Source: Azovibrio restrictus DSM 23866
Lineage (GTDB): Bacteria; Pseudomonadota; Gammaproteobacteria; Burkholderiales; Rhodocyclaceae
Length of the DNA: 64,000 bases
NCBI RefSeq assembly: GCF_000429665.1
Contig: NZ_AUCH01000004.1
Coordinates: 186,001-250,000, forward strand
Direction of reading: 5' to 3'
Position numbers and translations under genes: made by a program. Numbering within the stretch: the first letter of the stretch is position 1; every line of letters begins with the position of its first letter. This document shows, one piece after another, positions 57,723-64,000 of the stretch. The notes under the pieces were generated by a model, which saw only the letters and a program-made list of their open reading frames with translations, was not told where the DNA came from and searched no databases.

Positions 57723-60008
57723 ATGACTTCAAGCCACAACGCGGCCAAGCCGCTCTTTTCATACAAGAAGTTCTGGGCCCACCGCTTTGGTCCGGCCCCC
57801 TTCCTGCCCATGTCCCGCGCCGAGATGGAACAGCTCGGCTGGGATTCCTGCGACGTGATCCTGGTGACCGGCGATGCCTACATCGACCATCCCAGCTTCG
57901 GCATGGCCCTGATCGGCCGGCTGCTGGAGGCCCAGGGCTTCCGGGTCGGCATCATCAGCCAGCCGGACTGGCACTCGGCGGAGGACTTCAAGCGCCTGGG
58001 CAAGCCCAACCTCTATTTCGGCATCACGGCGGGCAACATGGATTCCATGGTGAACCGCTACACCTCGGACCGGAAAATCCGCTCCGACGACGCCTACACC
58101 CCCAACGCCGAACCCGACAAGCGCCCGGACCGGGCCGTGACCGTGTATTCCCAGCGGGCCAAGGAGGCCTACTCGGGCATTCCCGTGATCGTCGGCTCCA
58201 TCGAGGCCAGCCTGCGCCGCATCGCCCATTACGACTACTGGAGCGACAAGGTGCGCCGCTCGGTGCTGCCCGACTCCAAGGCCGACATGCTGCTCTACGG
58301 CAACGCGGAACGGGCCCTGGTGGAACTCACCCACCGGCTCGCCAAGGGCGAGAAGATCCAGGAGATCCGCGACCTGCGTGGTACCGCCTTCATGGTGCCC
58401 AAGGGCTGGAAACCGGGGGACGACTGGGAAGAAATGGACTCCACCGAGGTGGACCTGCCCGGCAAGGTGGAGCCCCACATCGACCCCTACGCCATGAACG
58501 ACAGCGGCCCCGTGGCCCAGGCCCCGGAAAGCCGGCCCGGCACCGCCGAGCTGAAATTCATGCCGACCCTGGCCCGGGTGGCCCTGCGCAAGGAGCGCCG
58601 CACCCGCACCGTGGTGCGCCTGCCCGCCTACGAGCAGGTCAAGGACGATCCGGTGCTGTACGCCCACGCCTCCCGCACCCTGCACCTGGAATCCAACCCC
58701 GGCAACGCCCGGGCCCTGGTGCAGTCCCACGGAGAGCGGGACGTGTGGCTTAACCCGCCGCCTTTTCCCCTCGCCACGACGGAAATGGACGGGGTCTACG
58801 GCCTGCCCTATGCCCGGGCACCCCATCCCGCCTATGGGGAGGCCAAGATTCCCGCCTGGGAGATGATCCGCTTCTCCATCAACATCATGCGCGGCTGCTT
58901 CGGCGGCTGCACCTTCTGCTCCATCACCGAGCACGAGGGCCGCATCATCCAGAGCCGCTCGGAAGCCAGCATCCTCAAGGAAATCGAGGAAATCCGCGAC
59001 AAGACCCCGGGCTTCACCGGCACCATCTCCGACCTGGGCGGCCCCACGGCCAACATGTACCGGCTGGCCTGCAAGGACCCGAAGATCGAATCCTCCTGCC
59101 GGCGGCTTTCCTGCGTCTATCCGGGTATCTGTGAGAACCTCAACACCGACCACGCGCCGTTGGTGAGCCTGTACCGCAAGGCCCGGGCCATTCCCGGCGT
59201 GAAACGGGTGCTGATCGGCTCCGGCCTGCGTTACGACCTGGCCGTGCGCTCCCCGGAATACGTCAAGGAACTGGTGACCCACCATGTGGGCGGCTATCTG
59301 AAGATCGCCCCCGAGCACACGGAAGAAGGTCCCCTCTCCAAAATGATGAAGCCGGGCATGGGCGCCTACGACAACTTCAAGCGCATGTTCGAGAAGTTCT
59401 CCCGGGAAGCGGGCAAGGAGCAGTACCTGATTCCCTACTTCATCGCCGCCCACCCGGGCACCAGCGACGAGGACATGCTCAATCTGGCCCTGTGGTTGAA
59501 GGCCAACAACTTCCGCCTGGACCAGGTGCAGACCTTCCTGCCCACGCCCATGGCGCTCGCCACCACCATGTGGCACAGCCGCAAGAACCCCCTGAAGCGG
59601 GTAGGGCGCGACACTGAAGCCGTGGAAACCGCCCGGGCCGGTCGCCAGCGCAAGGTGCACAAGGCCTTCCTGCGCTACCACGACCCGGAAAACTGGCCCC
59701 TGCTGCGCGAGGCCCTGAAGGACATGGGCCGGGCCGACCTGATCGGCAATGGCAAGAAACACCTGATCCCCAGCTTCCAGCCCGCCGGCACGGGGTTGAA
59801 AGGCGGCTTCGGCCTCAAAGGCGCCCCCCGCGGGCGCCAGGAGCGTGGACAGGAGCGGGACCTGGTGCACCGCATCCAGCCCCCGGCCAGGAACCAGAGC
59901 AACGGCCGGGCCGGAACCCAGGCCAGGAATGCCCAGCCGGGGAGCCGTGCAGGTTCTGGAAAAGCGGCGGGGACGCGTCAGGGCGGGGGAGGGAAGGGGC
60001 GGAAGTGA
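57723..60008 (+). CDS. YgiQ-family radical SAM protein
   Basis: 761 residues from ATG 57723 (MTSSHNAAKPLFSYKKFW). The N-terminal YgiQ domain contains ILVTGDAYIDHPSFG and the Tyr-rich KVRRSVLPDSKAD segment; the radical SAM cluster motif is MRGCFGGCTFCSI (CxxxCxxC). The C-terminal DUF3362-like region has HPGTSDEDM and QVQTFLPTPMALAT, followed by a basic low-complexity tail. The exact reaction is not established for this family; it is widespread and chromosomal. Head-to-head with the STAS operon. Confidence 0.93.
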   Translation: MTSSHNAAKPLFSYKKFWAHRFGPAPFLPMSRAEMEQLGWDSCDVILVTGDAYIDHPSFGMALIGRLLEAQGFRVGIISQPDWHSAEDFKRLGKPNLYFGITAGNMDSMVNRYTSDRKIRSDDAYTPNAEPDKRPDRAVTVYSQRAKEAYSGIPVIVGSIEASLRRIAHYDYWSDKVRRSVLPDSKADMLLYGNAERALVELTHRLAKGEKIQEIRDLRGTAFMVPKGWKPGDDWEEMDSTEVDLPGKVEPHIDPYAMNDSGPVAQAPESRPGTAELKFMPTLARVALRKERRTRTVVRLPAYEQVKDDPVLYAHASRTLHLESNPGNARALVQSHGERDVWLNPPPFPLATTEMDGVYGLPYARAPHPAYGEAKIPAWEMIRFSINIMRGCFGGCTFCSITEHEGRIIQSRSEASILKEIEEIRDKTPGFTGTISDLGGPTANMYRLACKDPKIESSCRRLSCVYPGICENLNTDHAPLVSLYRKARAIPGVKRVLIGSGLRYDLAVRSPEYVKELVTHHVGGYLKIAPEHTEEGPLSKMMKPGMGAYDNFKRMFEKFSREAGKEQYLIPYFIAAHPGTSDEDMLNLALWLKANNFRLDQVQTFLPTPMALATTMWHSRKNPLKRVGRDTEAVETARAGRQRKVHKAFLRYHDPENWPLLREALKDMGRADLIGNGKKHLIPSFQPAGTGLKGGFGLKGAPRGRQERGQERDLVHRIQPPARNQSNGRAGTQARNAQPGSRAGSGKAAGTRQGGGGKGRK

Positions 60009-60019
60009 GGGCGACGACA

Positions 60020-60051
60020 AGGCAGGGATTGGTTGCTCGTTTTCCCTGCCT
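60020..60051. terminator. Possible hairpin between convergent genes
   Basis: 9-bp perfect inverted repeat AGGCAGGGA / TCCCTGCCT (60020-60028 and 60043-60051, 14-base loop) lying between ygiQ-like and lipoprotein stops. No T run follows on either strand, so termination activity is uncertain. Confidence 0.35.
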
Positions 60052-60081
60052 CGCGACCTGTAGCAGTGGCTTTTCAGCTTT

Positions 60082-61350
60082 CTAATTCAATTCCCGTGCT
60101 GTTTTGATGGGGGAAACCCTCAGTATCTCCTCTGTGATTTTTTCCTGTACCTCTGCGCGCAATCTATCCATAGATACGGTTCTCGTTGTACTGCACCTCC
60201 GTTCCATGTCTTCATTAGCTACGAAACCCGCAGATGAAACTCCCCCGAAAACATTTTGAATGCGCGGGTTTTGGCAGCGGGCGTAATCCCCTCCGACTCT
60301 GCCTCTGACAACTTGATCATGAATCTTGATCCCCTTTCTGTACGCTGAGACGACGTACCCATAGTCGATCTCTGCACCGCCTGAAACCAGCTCGTACAGA
60401 TACGAGGCGTTCTGGGGCATCAGTAGGGCTGCTCCCAACAGATTAACCTCGTGCTGGGCATATGTGATGGTCTGGGTGCTCTCTGGTTTTACCTTTTCGT
60501 CATGGCGAATTCGCTCGACGGAGACGGTTATTGCTTGCTGGTCGGAAGAATCTGTCCAGATAACGCCTTGATTGGTTTTTTTGGCGAGTAGCTGCTTGAT
60601 GTCATCGTAAAGTAGGCGGTCGGCTTTTACCTCAAGCACTGCCTTGACAGTGATGCTTGCCTTTCTCTGCTCTGCAAATTTTGGGAAAAGAAGACTGACG
60701 GTATCCAGGTCCTTTCGTTTGACGTTCAAGTCGGGTAGCTGGGCTTCCAGCATTTTCCATTCTGCTGATCTCGGGCCTTGTGATTCAACATACTTGAGCA
60801 GAGCTGGCAAGGTTGTGTCGCTATCATTCTGATCCCTGAGGTTTTTCAATGAATTTCTGAAGAGAGCTTGTTTGTAGGCACTCCCCTGAAACTCTTTTCT
60901 CTGACTGATTTTACTGCCCAAGTCTAACGGTATTGACCCATCCAATATGCTTCTGCCTATCAAAGCGTCAAAATCTCTTTGAAGAGAATCGGTTGCAGCT
61001 ACAGGTAAGGCACCGCTTGCCTTCAGTTTTAGCATTTTCTCTTCAAGAATCTCCAGTGACCAAGCCGAATGGGATGGGTTGTGGATTTCAGCCTCTATCG
61101 AGCTGACGTAAGCTTTCTGGGCTCCAGGCTCGGCATCGAACCATTCGCGTAGCTTTGAGCCGCCTGTTGTCTTGTCTAGCGCGCTGTCCGCGTGGCCAAA
61201 AGCAAAATGAAGATTCCCTTTTGCATATCCTGCTTTGGCTTGGGTGACGTGGTGGGAGGCCTGTCCTTCAGGGGTTACTGGATAAGAAGCCATACATCCG
61301 GCTATAAAAAGTGTTGCTAATGTGGTAGCAAAATAACTAGAGAGTTTCAT
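60082..61350 (-). CDS. Putative lipoprotein of unknown function
   Basis: 422 residues. The signal peptide MKLSSYFATTLATLFIAGC ends in a lipobox (FIAGC), so the mature protein begins at Cys19. The rest is soluble, helical in the first half (GYAKGNLHFAFGHADSALD onward), with a beta-rich middle (ITVKAVLEVKADRLLYDDI). No family is recognised. GC content is clearly lower than in the neighbouring chromosomal genes, suggesting horizontal origin. No partner gene is visible. Confidence 0.8.
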   Translation of the reverse strand: MKLSSYFATTLATLFIAGCMASYPVTPEGQASHHVTQAKAGYAKGNLHFAFGHADSALDKTTGGSKLREWFDAEPGAQKAYVSSIEAEIHNPSHSAWSLEILEEKMLKLKASGALPVAATDSLQRDFDALIGRSILDGSIPLDLGSKISQRKEFQGSAYKQALFRNSLKNLRDQNDSDTTLPALLKYVESQGPRSAEWKMLEAQLPDLNVKRKDLDTVSLLFPKFAEQRKASITVKAVLEVKADRLLYDDIKQLLAKKTNQGVIWTDSSDQQAITVSVERIRHDEKVKPESTQTITYAQHEVNLLGAALLMPQNASYLYELVSGGAEIDYGYVVSAYRKGIKIHDQVVRGRVGGDYARCQNPRIQNVFGGVSSAGFVANEDMERRCSTTRTVSMDRLRAEVQEKITEEILRVSPIKTARELN

Positions 61351-61679
61351 TTTGACTCCTATGGTGTTCTGCTTGCCTAGATTTAGGGCATGGCAAATGA
61401 CTTCCTTGCATGGTGGCAGGGGAGCGCAATTTTTTTGATGGCAGGCAGTTTATATATCTTTGTCATTGCGGGGCAAGGGTTCGGTAACAATCTTCTTGAC
61501 TTGGCGGTTCTGCTCATTTTGTCGCCGACATGAATGGTTGGCTGCATTCACTATATTTCGTGCTGCAACCAATTAACACGGTGATGAGTCCTCGTCGTGG
61601 AAATCCCCGCTGGCCACGGCTGAATTCCCAATGGCTATATTTCCCGTCGCCCGACGATTGATCTCCCAGACGCCGTAAT
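61351..61679. other. Intergenic region upstream of the lipoprotein gene
   Basis: 329 bases without a convincing gene; open frames here are out-of-frame continuations of alkA. The low-GC left part probably contains the lipoprotein promoter (minus strand). No RNA gene or repeat was seen. Confidence 0.5.
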
Positions 61680-62585
61680 TCAATAAGCCAGGGAAGACTG
61701 GGCGGCCCAGATGTGGGCGCAGGCCAGGGCGCGCCAGGGGGAGAACTGGGTGAGCCAGGTTCTGGCGGCGTGTTCGTCGATCTTGTCCGGGGCGCCCAGC
61801 AGGGTTTGCAGGCCGCGCCGCACGGCGGCGTCGCCGTGCAGGGATCCGTCCAGCCAGCCGAAACCGCGCAGCAGGGCGTAGTCCGCCGTCCAGGGGCCGA
61901 TGCCGCGCACGGCCAGCAACTGCTGCCGCAGGATTTCCGCCCCCGGGAAATCCCGGGTCCAGGCCTCCAGGGGCAGGTCGCCGCCGCACACCTGCCGGGC
62001 GAGCGTGTGCAGGGTGCTGGCCTTGGTGCGCGAAAAGCCGGCCTGGCGCAGGGCTTCTTCCGGCAGGGCCAGCACCTGGGGGGCTTCCGGGTAGCACAGC
62101 AGGCCGCTGCTGTGGCGCAGGTCGGCCGCCAGGATCAGCTTGCGGCGCAGGGAAACGGCGGCATGGACGCTGATCTGCTGGCCGGTGATGGCCCAGCTCA
62201 GGGCTTCGAAAGGGCTCGCGGCAGCGGGGACCCGCAAGCCCCGTTGCCGGGCGATCAATTGGCCTAGCTGGGGATGTTCCCCGTGGCGTTGTTCGAAGGC
62301 TTCCACCTCCTGGGTGAGTCCGAGCATCCGCCGGACCAGGGCGGCGAAGCCCTGCGCTTCGTCATCCTCTTGGCCGCCGTCCAGGTCCAGATGGGCTTCT
62401 GCCTGTCCCGGGGAGAAGTGCACGCTCAGACAGGCGGGGACCCCTTGCCAGACGATGCCCTTTTTCAAGCAGGATTCCCCCACCTGCTCGGCAAGCTGCT
62501 GGGGGTCGCGCCGGTGGAAGGCGAGGATGTCGGCGGGGCGGTACCCAGGGGGCAGGGGAAGCGTCAGAGAATATCGGTGGGCCAT
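61680..62585 (-). CDS. alkA: AlkA-type DNA-3-methyladenine glycosylase II
   Basis: 301 residues. The HhH-GPD core contains ALSWAITGQQISVHAAVSLRR, the helix-hairpin-helix LLAVRGIGPWTADYALL and the catalytic Asp in SLHGDAAVRRGL. The N-terminal half is the AlkA beta domain (SLTLPLPPGYRP). It excises 3-methyladenine and related alkylated bases. It lies 98 bases downstream of ada on the same strand, as in an adaptive-response operon. Confidence 0.9.
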   Translation of the reverse strand: MAHRYSLTLPLPPGYRPADILAFHRRDPQQLAEQVGESCLKKGIVWQGVPACLSVHFSPGQAEAHLDLDGGQEDDEAQGFAALVRRMLGLTQEVEAFEQRHGEHPQLGQLIARQRGLRVPAAASPFEALSWAITGQQISVHAAVSLRRKLILAADLRHSSGLLCYPEAPQVLALPEEALRQAGFSRTKASTLHTLARQVCGGDLPLEAWTRDFPGAEILRQQLLAVRGIGPWTADYALLRGFGWLDGSLHGDAAVRRGLQTLLGAPDKIDEHAARTWLTQFSPWRALACAHIWAAQSSLAY

Positions 62586-62683
62586 GGTCGGTGTTGATCA
62601 AGTCTGTTCGCGGCAGGTCTGCCTTTTACTGTGCTCCTGTGACTTTGTCCCTTTGCCTTTGTCCCTTGGGGCGGCATTGAGGC

Positions 62684-63757
62684 TCACGCCTCGGCCTCCC
62701 GCTCCAGCAGGGCGCGTTTGCGTTCCACGCCCCAGCGATAGCCGGAAAGGCTGCCGTCCTGGCGGACCACCCGGTGGCAGGGAATGGCCACGGCCAGCAT
62801 GTTGGCGGCGCAGGCGCCGGCCACGGCGCGCACGGCCTCGGGGGCGCCGATGCGCTGGGCGAGCTCCGTGTAGCTCAGCGTCTTTCCGGCCGGAATTTCC
62901 CGCAGGGCCTGCCAGACCCGCTGCTGGAAGGCGGTGCCGCGAATGTCCAGGGGCAGGTCCAGTCCCCGTTGCGGCGTTTCCACCAGGCCGACCACCTGGG
63001 CAACCCACTGTTCGAAGCCGGCGTCGCCGCCCATCAGTTCGGCCTTGGGAAAACGGTCCTGCAGCTCCCGGGCCAGGGCCTCGGGATCGTCCCCGATGAA
63101 GATGGCGCAGACCCCCTTGTCGCTGGCGGCAACCAGGATGGCGCCCAGGCTGCATTGGCCGATGGCAAAGCGGATGGCGGCCTTGGTGCCGCCGGCGCGG
63201 AACGCCGTGGGCGTCATGCCCAGCAGGTGCCGGGATTCCTCATAGAACCGGCCGTGGGAGTTGTAGCCGGATGCGTAGATCGCATCGGTGACCCGCTCGT
63301 GCTGCAGCAGCGCTTCCCTGAGTTTGCCGGCCCGGTGGGCGGCGGCGTAGGCCCGGGGCGTCAAGCCGGTGACGGCCTTGAAGACCCGGTGCAGGTGGTA
63401 GGGGCTCATCCTGGCGGACTGGGCCAGGGTTTCCAGGCTGGGGGGCGTGCCGGCCGTTTCGATCTGTCGGCACAGGCCGGCCACCAGTTCCGCGTGCTGA
63501 ACCTGGAGGGGCGGCTGATCCGGCTTGCAGCGCTGGCAGGGACGAAACCCCGCCTGTGCGGCGGCTGTGGCGGTCAGGAAGAAGCGGACATTTTCCGGGC
63601 GGGGCGTGCGGGAGCCACAGCCGGGACGGCAGTAGATGCCGGTGCTGGTCACCGCGTAGACGAACTGCCCCTCTGCCCCCGGGTCCCGGGCCACCAGTTG
63701 GGTCCAGCGGGGATCGGACAACACCTGATGGGCGTGTTTTTCAGTCTGCCTGCTCAT
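62684..63757 (-). CDS. ada: Bifunctional transcriptional activator/DNA methyltransferase Ada
   Basis: 357 residues from ATG 63757 (MSRQTEKHAHQVL); a GTG six codons upstream is an alternative. It has an N-terminal zinc methyl-acceptor domain (GIYCRPGCGSRTPRPENV, GFRPCQRCKPD, with the Cys in YCRPGC as phosphotriester acceptor), an AraC-type HTH (TLAQSARMSPYHLHRVFKAV, ASGYNSHGRFYEESR) and a C-terminal O6-methylguanine transferase with acceptor Cys in AIPCHRVVR. It repairs DNA and, when methylated, activates itself and alkA downstream. Confidence 0.95.
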   Translation of the reverse strand: MSRQTEKHAHQVLSDPRWTQLVARDPGAEGQFVYAVTSTGIYCRPGCGSRTPRPENVRFFLTATAAAQAGFRPCQRCKPDQPPLQVQHAELVAGLCRQIETAGTPPSLETLAQSARMSPYHLHRVFKAVTGLTPRAYAAAHRAGKLREALLQHERVTDAIYASGYNSHGRFYEESRHLLGMTPTAFRAGGTKAAIRFAIGQCSLGAILVAASDKGVCAIFIGDDPEALARELQDRFPKAELMGGDAGFEQWVAQVVGLVETPQRGLDLPLDIRGTAFQQRVWQALREIPAGKTLSYTELAQRIGAPEAVRAVAGACAANMLAVAIPCHRVVRQDGSLSGYRWGVERKRALLEREAEA

Positions 63758-63841
63758 GTTCCGGCCTTTGATCACGATGGGATGGGGATACTCTAGGCCC
63801 TGTTCGCGCTGCTGACACTCCGCTGCTTGCTTTTGAATTCC

Positions 63842-64000
63842 CTAGCCCCTGTCCTTCCGCGGCGGTTTGCCGGCCGGGCTTGTCCGGCTAGGCTGCCGGC
63901 GTGGGCGCCGGCTTCCCGTTGCCGTTGCGCCGGGCGGCAGGATATCTACATCGCCAGCCGGATACAGGTTGGGCAGCAGGGAGCCGAGGGCGTGGACGGG
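63842..64000 (-). CDS. 3' end of an unidentified gene, cut by right window edge
   Basis: 53 codons open to the window end on the minus strand, ending in TAG at 63842. The part nearest the edge has normal protein character (PVHALGSLLPNLYPAGDVDI), followed by a basic, Pro/Arg-rich tail (SRRPRRQPSRTSPAGKPPR). No family is recognised, and the start lies beyond the window. This could be chance in GC-rich DNA, so confidence is limited. Confidence 0.4.
   Translation of the reverse strand, partial: PVHALGSLLPNLYPAGDVDILPPGATATGSRRPRRQPSRTSPAGKPPRKDRG

Noticed and set aside
61573..62097. 174-residue minus-strand frame overlapping alkA
   Set aside because: It is out of frame with the clear HhH-GPD glycosylase and has no motifs of its own.
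1..64000. CRISPR arrays, rRNA or tRNA genes, insertion sequences
   Set aside because: None were seen by eye; the intergenic spaces are short and contain no cloverleaf-like or regularly spaced repeat structure. A dedicated scan was not possible.

Overview
The window is GC-rich DNA with the look of a betaproteobacterium, possibly Rhodocyclales-like. That is inference from the housekeeping genes (EttA, an NdvB-like glucan synthase, a FecR/OmpA/SpoIIE phosphatase module, YgiQ, Ada) and was not tested by any search. Its dominant feature is a trans-acyltransferase (trans-AT) polyketide/non-ribosomal peptide gene cluster.

About 1-29,190: biosynthetic core, all on the plus strand and mostly with overlapping or closely spaced genes. 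A PKS protein cut by the left window edge carries an ECH-like remnant, an ECH2 domain, two near-identical ACPs, a KS and a degenerate dehydratase. A flavin monooxygenase gene overlaps its end. Then comes a 5,978-residue megasynthase: ACP, KS-DH-KR-ACP, KS-ACP, KS-DH-ACP, KS-KR-ACP, C-A-PCP-TE. No AT domain is present anywhere. An FkbM-type methyltransferase, a cytochrome P450 and most of a beta-branching cassette follow (HMG-CoA-synthase-like enzyme, donor ACP, decarboxylating KS with Cys replaced by Ser). The two ACPs of the first protein carry the Trp six residues after the pantetheine Ser that marks beta-branching ACPs; the five ACPs and the PCP of the megasynthase do not. The A-domain pocket reads DAEDIGAIT, which suggests a basic amino acid such as Lys.

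About 29,190-35,400: an AT-richer island of small plus-strand genes that interrupts the cassette. It holds DUF5984-like, DUF3916-like, zinc-ribbon, HAD, membrane, truncated DUF2199-like, GFA and SMI1/KNR4-like genes. No transposase or integrase is visible.

About 35,500-38,500: the GC-rich cluster resumes with the missing ECH1 dehydratase (plus strand), convergent with an asparagine-synthetase-like amidotransferase and its own small carrier protein (minus strand).

About 38,600-64,000: mostly chromosomal genes. These are an alpha/beta hydrolase, a GH5 glucanase, an SbmA/BacA-like ABC protein with a ruined ATPase domain next to glucokinase, alkB-tfoX, three small envelope proteins, a qorB/HxlR divergent pair, ettA, ccdAB, a GH17-GT2 beta-glucan synthase, a partner-switching phosphatase module, a YgiQ-type radical SAM protein, an orphan lipoprotein, and alkA/ada. 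The 3' end of one more minus-strand gene touches the right edge.

Working model (inference): a chain built upstream of the window reaches the tandem ACPs. There the HMGS, donor ACP, decarboxylating KS and ECH1 install a beta-branch, whose final decarboxylation is uncertain because the ECH2 domain seems to lack its Lys. A KS/dead-DH module split across two proteins, with the monooxygenase gene between them, is a plausible oxidation point. Four more PKS modules and one amino acid follow before thioesterase release. Methyltransferase, P450 and amidotransferase are candidate tailoring enzymes.
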